64,000 nt of DNA, from the NCBI GenBank assembly GCA_905221605.1, contig CAJNDS010000778.1, positions 1 through 64,000 on the forward strand. The letters are read 5' to 3'. Origin of the DNA: Symbiodinium natans. Its lineage: Eukaryota > Sar > Dinophyceae > Suessiales > Symbiodiniaceae. Of the stretch, positions 34,606-43,593 are shown piece after piece. Below the pieces are notes generated by a model, which saw nothing but the letters and a program-made list of their open reading frames with translations, searched no databases and was not told where the DNA came from. The translations under genes were made by a program, and so were the position numbers. Each line of letters starts with the position of its first letter. Within the stretch, counting starts at the first letter, position 1.

Positions 34606-35726
34606 CGATAAGAGCAGACAGCATGGGGAGGACTACAGGCCATCTCTGTCTGGGCAACCCCTGCTGCCATTTGAATCGGAAGCGGCCGCTGGGCAGCCAC
34701 CTGGTGTCCTGGGTGTTTTGGCTACTGCAGCTTGGTTTGGGGATTTAGGGTTTAGGGGGTTAGGGGTTTAGGGTTTAGGGAGTTTAGGGTTTACGGGCAC
34801 GGTGTCTTGCAGTGTTGCAGTCGACAGCTTGTTAGGTGCCAGGCCCCCTCACTCAGCTTTGCTGGCTCTTTGCCTGCGTCACGTCAAAGATTTGGATGGT
34901 TGTTCTTAAGCGAGCACAGTACCAAGGACGGGCGACATGCAAAAAGCAATAAGATAACAATGCGCAATCCGGACACATGCTGACAAACACTCCTTCCTCC
35001 CTTCCTTCCTCCCTTCCTTCCCTCCCTCTGCCCTACCTTCCTAGCCGCCACAAGCCCAGCTGGCAGCGAAGAAGCACCAGGAAAAACCCACGCATCCGCA
35101 TCCCCCGATGACTCTGAAGGGAAACAGCAACCCCAAGCTGGAACCTCTTGAGCAGCAGGGCTCTATACAACAAGGCAAACCAGTGAACCCGCCCGACACG
35201 AGGCAGCGCTCTGGAGTTCTTGGGGCTGTTCAACTCTTGGGTTCAGGGTTTGGGGGTTTGGGCTTCATGGGCTCGCGCTCGGACAGGTGAGGCACAGACT
35301 GTTTAGGGTTTATAAGGGTAGTGCCTGAGTTGACGGTTTTTCAATCGCATGCTCGGCAGCTGGGGGGGAGGGCGCCTGGCGGCTTCACGACTGTCGGCAT
35401 TGGGGGTCGCGATGAGAGTGGCAAATCCATCCTACAGCACTGGAAGTTGCCCAGGGTTAAAAACGCAAGGTCATGAACCATGTGAACCCCGAGCTCCATG
35501 CCCTCCCTGTCGCATCACAGATCTTGGCTTCGCAACAAGTCGCAGCTGCACCAAGGATCCAGTGGCATGTGTTCAGACGGAGCGAGTTTTTGAAGATTAC
35601 GACACCCGAGGATGCTGAAAGGGATTCCCAAGGAAAGCGCGCAGCTGGCACACTCTCCCAATCTAGCTCATCCAGCTCCAGCGCGCCCTTGGCTGCAATG
35701 GCGGATCTGCTGCTCTAAACTCACTT

Positions 35727-36045
35727 TCATGTGCTTTGACATGAGAAGGCCTTGAAATCGTTCAAGGAGATCAGGCCGTCCCCATCGGCATCCATGACCT
35801 GAGCAGGGCCGCTGTCCGGCAGTTCATTTTGGGGGACCACGGCCTTGAATATTTTGGAGATGTGCTCGACCCAGGAGGTGTTGTTGGCAACCGCCTGCAA
35901 CGTCTGCTCATACTTAAACCGCAGGGGGGAGAACCAAGGGCTCCCGGACTTGCCGAGCCTTCCGCAACCCAAGCCACTCCAAGCCCTTTGTCAGCTCCCT
36001 TTGATCAATGGATCCGCTGCGGTCTGAGTCCTGCTGCAGGTTGCA
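35727..36045 (-). CDS. EF-hand calcium-binding protein (3' part)
   Basis: Two canonical 12-residue EF-hand loops on the minus strand: DSDRSGSIDQRE (36,030-35,995) followed by LTKGLEWLGL, and DADGDGLISLND (35,792-35,757) preceded by HISKIFKAV and followed by FKAF. Positions 1, 3, 5, 9 and 12 of the loops carry the expected oxygen ligands and position 6 is Gly in both. The loops are in different frames, so at least one short intron separates them; the piece AATGAACTGCCGGACAGCG just before the second loop may be part of another. Stop TGA at 35,729-35,727. The protein must start further right; the TTTAGGG array at 36,066 probably lies in the preceding intron. Likely a calmodulin-like or EF-hand sensor; no other domain seen. 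Confidence 0.75.
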
Positions 36046-36065
36046 AGCTGGCCCGAGGCTTGGGG

Positions 36066-36293
36066 CCCTAAACCCTAAACCCTAAACCCTAAACCCTAAA
36101 CCCTAAACCCTAAACCCTAAACCCTTTGCAACAGGCTTCGCAGTTCGCCCTAAACCCTAAACCCTAAACCCTAAACCCTAAACCCTAAACCCTAAACCCT
36201 AAACCCTAAACCCTAAACCCTAAACCCTAAACCCTAAACCCTAAACCCTAAACCCTAAACCCTAAACCCTAAACCCCAAACTAAACCCTAAAC
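36066..36293. repeat. (CCCTAAA)n array
   Basis: About 30 units interrupted once by AACAGGCTTCGCAGTTCG (36,131-36,148). Confidence 0.92.
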
Positions 36294-36401
36294 GCAGCGA
36301 TGTTCCCGGTAGCCCTGGCTGTGCACAGTCCAGCTTCATGAAGGCATCCGCTGGTGTGAGTCGCCTCTAGGGCTTTCCGCTGCTTCACAGCTCTTGATAG
36401 A

Positions 36402-36521
36402 TTGGGTTTAGGGTTTAGGGTTTAGGGTTTAGGGTTTAGGGTTTAGGGTTTAGGGTTTAGGGTTTAGGGTTTAGGGTTTAGGGTTTAGGGTTTAGGGTTT
36501 AGGGTTTAGGGTTTAGGGTTT
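36402..36521. repeat. (TTTAGGG)n array, opposite orientation
   Basis: About 17 perfect TTTAGGG units only 110 bp from the preceding CCCTAAA array, so the two arrays face each other as a large inverted repeat around 36,294-36,401. Confidence 0.92.
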
Positions 36522-36989
36522 TGTCTACTTTCAAGCAGCCACCTATGTAGCTCAAAGAGTGTGACACGTCTGATGCCGCAGGAAGAGGTGTCACCAGGTT
36601 CTAGGGCTTGAGCATGGAGGCCAGCCTAGCAAGCAAAAAGCGCCCAAATGAAACAAGGAACAGACACACACCGACGCGGAGACACACCGAGACACACAGA
36701 GACACACACACGCAGAGAGTTCGAGCAACATTGTGCATTCAGAGGCCATGCAGAGGGTCGCACACCCAGCTCAGCCGCGAGAGGAAAGCCCGCACGGCCA
36801 GGTCGTCAAGCCCATCTTGCGCAAGAGAAATTTTGAGGACAGGAGATGACTGGAGAGTACCATGCTCCCCTTAGAACCTTTGTCAATAAGAATAGTTATT
36901 TTTCTTAATATTTGATAATATAAACATAATAATAACAGTAATAACAATAATACTCATGTACAGATACATATGTATATATATATATATAG

Positions 36990-37125
36990 ATAATTCCCAA
37001 GGGGGCCATAGAGTCGGCAATCTCCACATCACAAAGGCACTGCGCACGAGCCATACACTGTGCCCCGCACCGGTCTCCGCAAACACCTGGCTCTGACACT
37101 GCATCTGGAAACCGCCACTCAACTA
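36990..37125 (-). CDS. Candidate Cys-rich exon
   Basis: Minus-strand frame EPGVCGDRCGAQCMARAQCL followed by CDVEIADSM: five Cys in about 20 residues. Same strand as the neighbours. Flanked on the left by a TATA microsatellite. Could be part of an extracellular or metal-binding domain; too short to name. Confidence 0.3.
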
Positions 37126-37933
37126 GCAGGGGCTGCTAGGCCTTCAAATCCCCATGGTCAACCCCAAAAAAGGCCTTCATAAGGAGTCATCGGGGCCATA
37201 GTACCCTATAACTCCCTATAAAGGCATATGAAGCCCCTTTTATGGGGTTGAGGATGGGGATTTTAAGGCCATCCTGGCAGCTAGCAGAGCAAGGCCCCGT
37301 CCTTGGCAAGCGGCAGCCTTGGATGCCACTGACACGTCTTGATGGCAGGCAGTCGCCCTCTGAAATTCCAGTATTTAGAGTTTAGGGTTTAGGGTTTAGG
37401 GTTTAGGGTTTAGGGTTTAGGGATCCAGGAGGGGGGATCATGTTCCAAATTGAATTCGCAGGCTGGCACATGGGCCGGCAGGGGGGAGGTGAGGCGGGGG
37501 CGAATCTCTGGAACTTCTGGTCTGAGTCTGAATTCCCCTGCGGCCCCCTCAAACTTTCCATCTCCCCCCTCAAACTTTGCTTCCCTGGCTCGGTGCTGAG
37601 TCTGAGGACATCGCTGCTGCCACGGGAGCTGCGAGCGCCTCCTGTTGGCTGTTTCCATGCCACCGTGTTGGCTGGCCCAGAAGCCTCTAACATTATTATG
37701 AAACATATTTGTAGTGCAGACTTTACATATTGTGCTTTCTATTACATATGTTATTATTGTGGGGTTCTTGTATGGCTATCCTACAAATATGTCTCTCTTC
37801 TCGACACGTTGCGTCTGCACGCGCTGCAGTCCTGCATGCGCGAACGTCCAGCCACCAGGGAGCTCGCTTTGGCATCTCCGTGCGCTGAAGCGAGCGCAGC
37901 AAGATGCTGAGCTCGCGCGCCTGAGCCAGCCCA

Positions 37934-38048
37934 TGGGTTTAGGGTTTAGGGTTTAGGGTTTAGGGTTTAGGGTTTAGGGTTTAGGGTTTAGGGTTTAGGG
38001 TTTAGGGTTTAGGGTTTGGGGTCTAGGGCTTAGGGCTTAGGGCTTAGG
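37934..38048. repeat. (TTTAGGG)n array
   Basis: About 16 units, perfect at the left and degenerating to GGGCTTA at the right. Confidence 0.92.
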
Positions 38049-38259
38049 GCATGCTGCCATGACAGGATGGGCTATAAGACCCTATAGCTCCTGATGAAGG
38101 CCCTTCATGGGGTTGATTCTGGGGGATGATCAGTCCTCATAGCCCGCACTCTACTATTTGCTTAAGAACCCCAACGAAAATATATTATGATCATCTCTAT
38201 TCTGCCCGGAAAAAGAATAATATGTTCTACTTTTTTTTTTGGGGGGGGGTTCTTAAGCC

Positions 38260-38355
38260 GCATCCTGAAAGTTCGCCGCGGAGTTTGTGAAGCGGAGGAC
38301 CTGCTCTGCAACCTGGCACTCTTTGCAGGACGCACCTTTCAACTTCCAAACGCTG
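38260..38355 (-). CDS. Candidate exon left of the retrotransposon
   Basis: Minus strand reads PSVWKLKGASCKECQVAEQV then LRFTNSAANFQD. Balanced composition, same strand as all other genes. With exons at 52,870-53,140 it may belong to one gene whose intron received the retrotransposon. No family recognised. Confidence 0.4.
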
Positions 38356-38356
38356 G

Positions 38357-38498
38357 GGGTTTAGGGTTTAGGGTTTAGGGTTTAGGGTTTGGGGTTTGGG
38401 GTTTGGGGTTTGGGGTTTGGGGTTTGGGGTTTGGGGTTTGGGGTTTGGGGGTTGGGGTTTGGGGTTTGGGGTTTGGGGTTTAGGGTTTAGGGTTTAGG
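38357..38498. repeat. TTTAGGG to TTTGGGG array
   Basis: About 20 units: four TTTAGGG, thirteen TTTGGGG, three TTTAGGG. Directly beside the interrupted family C element. Confidence 0.9.
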
Positions 38499-38502
38499 GC
38501 GA

Positions 38503-38556
38503 CTTGGAGGTTGATGGATAGAGATAAGTAGGGTGCTATAAGTACCCTAAGTAAGG
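38503..38556. mobile_element. Left half of a family C element split by the retrotransposon
   Basis: Starts CTTGGAGGTTGATGG and runs GATAAGTAGGGTGCTATAAG, TACCCTAAGTAAGG. It continues exactly at 52,800 on the other side of the retrotransposon. Compare 60,105-60,226, where the uninterrupted text reads AAGTATCCTAAATAAGGTGA. Confidence 0.85.
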
Positions 38557-38649
38557 GTTTCACGCTACGGTTTGCTACTCACGTGAAGCACGAGTGCGCA
38601 GATCTTTTTGCGCGCAGGGCACTGCAAGGTTGTTTGCCCTTTTGGGCTC
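38557..38649 (-). repeat. Retrotransposon terminal repeat B2
   Basis: 93 bp, identical to 38,759-38,851. Plus strand begins GTTTCACGCTACGGTTTGCT and ends CCCTTTTGGGCTC. This is the outer 3' end of the element on its coding strand. Contains the palindromic piece TTTTTGCGCGCAGGG. Confidence 0.92.
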
Positions 38650-38664
38650 GGGGGCGGGCGGGTG

Positions 38665-38758
38665 GGACCTAAAAAACTCTGTACAGCTACCTCTACGCTT
38701 GAGCCTAACGCAAACCGTACACAGGTGAAACCCTACGCATGCAAGCTATGCTAAACAG
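38665..38758 (-). repeat. Retrotransposon repeat A2
   Basis: 94 bp identical to 52,706-52,799 (A1): GGACCTAAAAAACTCTGTAC ... GCAAGCTATGCTAAACAG on the plus strand. Abuts B1 with no gap, and is separated from B2 by 15 bp of CGGGGGCGGGCGGGT-type sequence that has no counterpart at the other copies. Confidence 0.92.
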
Positions 38759-38851
38759 GTTTCACGCTACGGTTTGCTACTCACGTGAAGCACGAGTGCG
38801 CAGATCTTTTTGCGCGCAGGGCACTGCAAGGTTGTTTGCCCTTTTGGGCTC
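38759..38851 (-). repeat. Retrotransposon repeat B1
   Basis: 93 bp copy of B2, directly adjoining A2. The B1-A2 junction equals the B-A junction of a circularised element, which is the template the split-repeat model needs to restore full ends. Confidence 0.92.
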
Positions 38852-38966
38852 ACCCCCCCCCTCACTACACCCGGGACTGAAGCAGTCCTCGGGTAGGGAG
38901 AAAACAAGTCGTACAAAACTGCGATTACGATCGACCGGCGCTGAAACAACACTCGGTCTTTCGTAT

Positions 38967-40067
38967 TCAAGTCGGCATGAGGTCAGCCGTTGCCATAGCT
39001 TCTGCTACGCCTTTCGCGGCTGAGCGAGCATCCCAGATATACTCATGAAAGACATCAGATGTCCAACGCCCATACCGCTTGAGCTGGTCTGCGTTGTGGT
39101 ATGCCGACCATAAAGCCGATGCTCCTCCGAATCGTAGCGAGTGCGCCCCTATCTGGTCAGTTTGACCGAAATGTAGCGCAGCCCGTTTGATAAGGTCCTG
39201 GAGCGTCTCGCGGGCTACTTCCGCTCCGTTCGAATACCGCATAATGGGTCTCTCGTCCTCTCCGCCACCAAGGAAACGGTCCGGAAAAGTCAGGAAGTAT
39301 TCCTGCGCCGCCAAAACGGGGCACAAAACCCCGGACCCTTTAAAATGATTCCGGACCGATCCGCGATTATATTTGTCGGTCTTACTCCCGCGGATATGTA
39401 CCACGACTTCGTCCGCGTTTCGGATCTGACTGAGGTTGCACACCTTGCCCTGCAACTTCAGCAGGACATCGCAGCCTCTCAGGTGGCGGGAACTAGGGAG
39501 ATACCCTACGGGCAAAAATTCGGACGCTCGGAGGAGGAAGAAATACCCAAGGCACAAGGCCAGCCACAGAACTTGACGATCCAGGAGGATGGCACGTTCC
39601 ATCTCATCTCGGATCCACTGCAGGAGTTGCGGCGTGACCGGTGCCCGTCTTTTAGGAAACTGGTATCTCTTTTTGAGTCCCGCGAGGGCCAGTTGGATCC
39701 TTGGCTTGCCCTCGAGTGGGTCACGAAGGCCAATCGACACGTGGGCGGATTTTAGCGCGGCTAACCTGGTTTTCACTGTTCCAGGCGCTCGTCCTCCGTT
39801 CACGGCCGAATGCAGAATGAAGTCGATGATGGCGTCTTCTTCTTCCTGCGGATTCGCCCCGGTGAGCAGCCATGACACTTTCCTCCTGGCGCAAAAGATT
39901 TGCCACCACCTTAATTGCCCAATGTAGGCCTTGCGTGTGGTCTCAGCCAAACGGTCCAGGGAGACTCGGAGTGCTTCAGTTTCAAAGTCAGACCGAGACC
40001 GGAGGGCCAGTCGGAGCTGCGCGGGCTTGCCGCTTCCTAGCCGCTTGGCCGTCGCTGGTCCTCCCAA
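38967..40067 (-). CDS. Tyrosine recombinase (integrase) of the retrotransposon
   Basis: 366 residues. Catalyses recombination of the circular cDNA into the genome. All six catalytic positions are visible: Arg180 (LLRASEF), Lys229 (RGSKTDK), His309 and Arg312 (AHSLRFGGAS), Trp335 at the His/Trp position (YGRWTSD) and the nucleophile Tyr343 (FHEYIWD). Residues about 30-135 form the helical core-binding domain (RKAYIGQLRWWQIFC ... TRLAALKSAH), the rest the catalytic domain. Its first 80 nt overlap the end of the KptA-like ORF in another frame, so it is expressed by re-initiation, frameshift or splicing. TTG or ATG start is uncertain; the conserved part begins well inside. It ends 115 nt before repeat B1. 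Domain order (RT/RH upstream, YR last) fits Ngaro/PAT elements. Confidence 0.95.
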   Translation of the reverse strand: MGGPATAKRLGSGKPAQLRLALRSRSDFETEALRVSLDRLAETTRKAYIGQLRWWQIFCARRKVSWLLTGANPQEEEDAIIDFILHSAVNGGRAPGTVKTRLAALKSAHVSIGLRDPLEGKPRIQLALAGLKKRYQFPKRRAPVTPQLLQWIRDEMERAILLDRQVLWLALCLGYFFLLRASEFLPVGYLPSSRHLRGCDVLLKLQGKVCNLSQIRNADEVVVHIRGSKTDKYNRGSVRNHFKGSGVLCPVLAAQEYFLTFPDRFLGGGEDERPIMRYSNGAEVARETLQDLIKRAALHFGQTDQIGAHSLRFGGASALWSAYHNADQLKRYGRWTSDVFHEYIWDARSAAKGVAEAMATADLMPT

Positions 40068-43000
40068 GAAGGGGAGCCTCCCTGGAATGCGACCCGGCTT
40101 CCACCTCCGGGCTTTGCCTTGCCCTTCCTTCTAACGCATCCGAAAAAACGGCCTGTTTTGTCTCTAGATCAGAGAACGTCACCCGTTTTGCTCCGATTTC
40201 TCCGACGCGCCGATTCAGGCCCCCGGGAACGAAACGTTCCTCGGGGTCCTCGGCAGGAAGCATGAGGGATTGGGCACAAGCCTGGAAGATCATGCAGGCG
40301 AGGCAGAGGCTAAGGATAAGCCCCATGCCAATCTCTGGCAGCCCGACATGCGCTATTGCATGGTTGTTGTCTCTCTGGGCATCGTCGTTTCGGCGAGGGA
40401 GCTGGGGGTAGTACCTGAAGTCCCTTTCGGGCCCGCAATCCCTACACGGCTGCGCCAGCCGATACACGGGGCGAACGAGGGCGCAGGAAGGAGAGTGGAA
40501 GTGTGGGTCCTGGAGCCAAATCGAGACCTTTGCCCTCCCCAGGAAGGGGGCTTGAGCGTCGTCGCTGTAGGGGTCCGGCATAACCTGGTCAGGTCGGCAC
40601 ACGGCGCATGGTTGCATTGTTTTCCTCTCATGAGACAAGATACGCGGGCACGTCTGAGAATGGTAGGTCGACCCCTTGGGAGTCACACAGACAACGGTCG
40701 GCCCCTCCCGGGGTCGGAACAGAACTGCCGGGGCCGCCTGGCTCTTCGGTCCGTGCTGATCGAGCGGTGTGCGGGACAGCTCTCGCCTCTGCCTGGTCGG
40801 GTTTTTGACCGCTAGCCAAGGCGTGCCGAAATCCTCAGGCGGGGCCTTAAATCCCGGGGGCCTAACCGTGTCCATGGGCTCGGGTCCTTCTCCAGGGCTG
40901 GCCAAGGTCTGGGTTCCTTGGTGTCGAACCCTGTTCCTGGCGCCAACCCCTCGTCTGAGAGGAGCACAGCAAAGCACCCCGACCAAGACAAGGATTCCGC
41001 CCAAGAGGAGACCTTCTAGGAACCCTATCTCCCAAGAGAAGTCTCGCATGGGCAGCTTCGGTTCCTTCGCCAGGAAGGGAAAGCTGGTCAGAGCAAGCTC
41101 AGTACTGTCCCCGGGACCGAAACGGTCCTCGGGGGGGAGACGACACTGCCCTTCGGAAGGACCTTGTTCTGCGACGTGCGCAATGGCGTGGTTCGAATCT
41201 CGGTCCGCGTCATCATTCTTCCTCCTGTAGTCTCGCTCCCTTCGGCGCTGTTTCTTAATTTTCTTGCGCCGCTGGGAGTCAGGCGCGCGCTTTGCGGGCG
41301 GTTTTGGGTCGGACTTCTCGAGCTGCCTCTGGAAGTCCCGAAGACTCTCGCGCGCGGACTCTTGCATCCGTTCGTCTAGAGCCTCCGGCGTCGGCTCCCC
41401 GGGCTCGGGTTCGTTGGCAATCCTTTCCCCAGCCAGTGCTGCGGTCTGTTCCGCGCGGTGGAGCTGGGCCCGACGTCTGCTCTTCTCTTGCTTACGAGCC
41501 ACCCATATTGGCGTTCCGGCCGCGATCGCTGCGTCCAAGCGGGCGGAGCGCAGGGGCTTGGCCGTGAGGGAGGGTTTTACCGGATTCGCCTGTTCAAGGC
41601 GACGCATTTGGTCCCCTTGCTCGTCCAGGGCCTTTAAATACTCCGTATCCCTTTCCTCGAGCTCCTTAACCCTCTGCGCCTGTTTGAACACTTCCGCGGT
41701 GACTGCTTGGGACGCGCTCTTCCTTTGCCCGGCGATTCGCTCCAAATCTTGCACGAGTTGCGACTTCACGGTTCCGGTTCCTGGAGAGCTCTCAAGGGCT
41801 CGTTGGAGTCCCTCCCAAGACTTGGTATCCGCGGAGGCGATAGCTTTCAGGAGGCCAACCTTGGGCGCGTTGATCTTCACTCCGCTTTTCGAGACAAGTC
41901 GTCTAGTTGACCCGGAGGATTCCTCCCCGGGGCCGAAACGGCCCTCGGGTTTCTCCTCCTTGACATCCCTTACGCCTTCAACGGAAAGGCTCCCTGGCTC
42001 CTCCCCTTTGACTTCTTCCGGCGGGTCCTCGCTAGGCGGACGGGTAATTGCGGCTTCTATCCGCATCAAGGCCGCCAGGTCCTGAGCGAGATTGCTAGAC
42101 GTCACCTGCGCCGCCACCAAGGCCCGAGCTTCTTCCTCAGTGGGATCGGGCCGTCGCGGAAGTGGACTCAGGGTTGGCTTCCACTCGGCACCAGATGAAG
42201 GGCCGGTTTTCCCTTCCTCCTGCCTACGGGCTGCCTCCGCCTTCTTACCTCGCGACCCGGGAGCCAGGCCCGGATTGTCCGCCACGTGGCGCCGCATCCG
42301 CTTGCAGTGATTCTCGGTCATAAGGTGCGCGTCGGTAAGGTACGCGTTGCACAAAAGGCATTTGCCGTCCCGCGACCAAGTGTCGGCCCAGGCCTGGAGC
42401 TTTAGGCCGCTGTCTGTCCCTGCTTGTTCTGCAGCTCCGGGCGCCCCTTGTTCCAACTTTACGGTTGAGCTCGAGGCGGCGGAGGGTTCAGGGGCGAGTT
42501 CTTCAGGGGCGGACGCAGCCGTCTGGAGGGCATTTCCCGAGGACACGTGGAATGCTGCTACGCCTTCCGTGAGTTTCTCCACTTCCATGGGATCTTCTCG
42601 CGCGCCTCGAGCGGCCTTGGACACTGGCCGTCCTTCCGCTCTCCCTTCTTCTGTGGAAGAAGAGCTGGAAGAGGAGCCTCCCCAGTCAAGCTCTTCCTCC
42701 TCGGGTTGCGCGGGGAGAGCCTGGAGCTCTAAGGTCTGTAAGTCGACCTCGACCCCTTCGGGAGGTGCGGCTGCTCCAATGGCGCAAGCCACCTCGACGA
42801 CGTCCTCGAGGATGCCCTTTTGGTCCCTGTCCGGGTGCGGTCCCCAAAGCGGTTGGGCCCCGCCTCCTCGGTATCGCGCCAGGTCGAGCTTGGCTGGTTC
42901 CGTCGCTTCCTCTTTACCCTTTCGGGGGCCGGGGGCGAAACGCCCCTCGGCTTCCCCGGTGGAGGGCTGAGAGGAGGGCCCCTGCCCCCGGAACTGGGGA

Positions 43001-43593
43001 GCTTTGTCGGAAACGATTTCCGCCGAAGCGGCCCATCCGGATCGACCTTTAGAGTTGAGGGTCCATGGGGCATAAGCTTCAATGCAGCTTGGGGGAACTG
43101 CTTGGTTGGTGAGCCAGATGCTGTTTCCAGTCAACCTGAAGGTGCATCCCTCCTGAATGGCCTTGGCCGTATTCACTATACACGCCACTTCTAAATCTGA
43201 TCTCCAGCGTCCGCTGGTTGATTTCGGATCCTGAAAGTGAATGGCTCGTCGGAGGGGAAGCAAACCAGAGAGCTGGATGGAGGGCACCCTCGCTTTGTAT
43301 GTGCCATGCAGGAGGGTTTCCGGGGGTTCTTGAGGAACTCCCGGGCCTACGACCCCTGGAAGGGTATGCCCAGACCAGGCGGCCGCGTGCCAGGTGCCGG
43401 TGGCCTCATCTTGCCTTAAGATGAACCTCTTCTTGCTATTGGCCGCCTCGAGCTCCTGCAAGAAGGGGAGCCCCAAGTCGACTTGTGACCCGGCGGGCTC
43501 CTTGGCCAGTAAGTCGAGGAGGGCGTTCACTGGGAGCCAGCCCTCTTCGGAAATCAGCTGCTCCGGGCCTTCCCACGCCCCTTCGTGCCGCAA
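39988..43593 (-). CDS. KptA/Tpt1-like RNA 2'-phosphotransferase fused to long accessory region
   Basis: 1,201 codons, open further back to about 43,686. Residues 1-180 with the preceding codons match the KptA/Tpt1 fold: AVTRILRH, EEGWLPVNALLDLL, KKRFIL, SGHTLP, PPETLLHGT, IQLSGLLPLRR-AIHF, EGCTFRLTGNSIWLT and VPPSCI. This family uses NAD+ to remove a 2'-phosphate from spliced tRNA, and some members ADP-ribosylate 5'-phosphate ends. The LRH and LxHGT motifs are kept, but the usual Arg before the GH motif (xRAxxGH) is replaced, so activity is doubtful. Further on: a C2H2/U1-like finger (about 410-435), a charged coiled coil (about 540-790), a membrane segment (about 855-880), a duplicated His/Cys cluster (YHSQTC ... 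PCAVC; FHSPSC ... PCRDC) and a second membrane segment (about 1,090-1,112). It overlaps ORF B by 40 nt in another frame. Confidence 0.82.
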   Translation of the reverse strand: MRHEGAWEGPEQLISEEGWLPVNALLDLLAKEPAGSQVDLGLPFLQELEAANSKKRFILRQDEATGTWHAAAWSGHTLPGVVGPGVPQEPPETLLHGTYKARVPSIQLSGLLPLRRAIHFQDPKSTSGRWRSDLEVACIVNTAKAIQEGCTFRLTGNSIWLTNQAVPPSCIEAYAPWTLNSKGRSGWAASAEIVSDKAPQFRGQGPSSQPSTGEAEGRFAPGPRKGKEEATEPAKLDLARYRGGGAQPLWGPHPDRDQKGILEDVVEVACAIGAAAPPEGVEVDLQTLELQALPAQPEEEELDWGGSSSSSSSTEEGRAEGRPVSKAARGAREDPMEVEKLTEGVAAFHVSSGNALQTAASAPEELAPEPSAASSSTVKLEQGAPGAAEQAGTDSGLKLQAWADTWSRDGKCLLCNAYLTDAHLMTENHCKRMRRHVADNPGLAPGSRGKKAEAARRQEEGKTGPSSGAEWKPTLSPLPRRPDPTEEEARALVAAQVTSSNLAQDLAALMRIEAAITRPPSEDPPEEVKGEEPGSLSVEGVRDVKEEKPEGRFGPGEESSGSTRRLVSKSGVKINAPKVGLLKAIASADTKSWEGLQRALESSPGTGTVKSQLVQDLERIAGQRKSASQAVTAEVFKQAQRVKELEERDTEYLKALDEQGDQMRRLEQANPVKPSLTAKPLRSARLDAAIAAGTPIWVARKQEKSRRRAQLHRAEQTAALAGERIANEPEPGEPTPEALDERMQESARESLRDFQRQLEKSDPKPPAKRAPDSQRRKKIKKQRRRERDYRRKNDDADRDSNHAIAHVAEQGPSEGQCRLPPEDRFGPGDSTELALTSFPFLAKEPKLPMRDFSWEIGFLEGLLLGGILVLVGVLCCAPLRRGVGARNRVRHQGTQTLASPGEGPEPMDTVRPPGFKAPPEDFGTPWLAVKNPTRQRRELSRTPLDQHGPKSQAAPAVLFRPREGPTVVCVTPKGSTYHSQTCPRILSHERKTMQPCAVCRPDQVMPDPYSDDAQAPFLGRAKVSIWLQDPHFHSPSCALVRPVYRLAQPCRDCGPERDFRYYPQLPRRNDDAQRDNNHAIAHVGLPEIGMGLILSLCLACMIFQACAQSLMLPAEDPEERFVPGGLNRRVGEIGAKRVTFSDLETKQAVFSDALEGRARQSPEVEAGSHSREAPLLGRTSDGQAARKRQARAAPTGPPVSV
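40221..40246. repeat. Palindrome copy 1 (stem GGAACG/CGTTCC)
   Basis: Plus strand CCCCGGGAACGAAACGTTCC then TCGGGG. Perfect 6-bp stem around AAA. Encodes E-E-R-F-V-P-G in the KptA-like ORF. Confidence 0.85.
41109..41134. repeat. Palindrome copy 2 (stem GGACCG/CGGTCC)
   Basis: CCCCGGGACCGAAACGGTCC then TCGGGG. Encodes E-D-R-F-G-P-G in the KptA-like ORF. Confidence 0.85.
41925..41949. repeat. Palindrome copy 3 (stem GGGCCG/CGGCCC)
   Basis: CCCCGGGGCCGAAACGGCCC then TCGGG. Encodes E-G-R-F-G-P-G in the KptA-like ORF. Confidence 0.85.
42927..42950. repeat. Palindrome copy 4 (stem GGGGCG/CGCCCC)
   Basis: GGCCGGGGGCGAAACGCCCC then TCGG. Encodes E-G-R-F-A-P-G, just after the KptA-like domain. Confidence 0.85.

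Noticed and set aside
35349-35718. Plus-strand frames downstream of the EF-hand gene (for example NPELHALPVASQILASQQ)
   Set aside because: Three frames on two strands are open here with similar quality, so no strand could be chosen.
41264-42970. Plus-strand frames of 200-270 codons antisense to the KptA-like ORF
   Set aside because: They are shadows created by the GC-rich codon use of the real minus-strand ORF.
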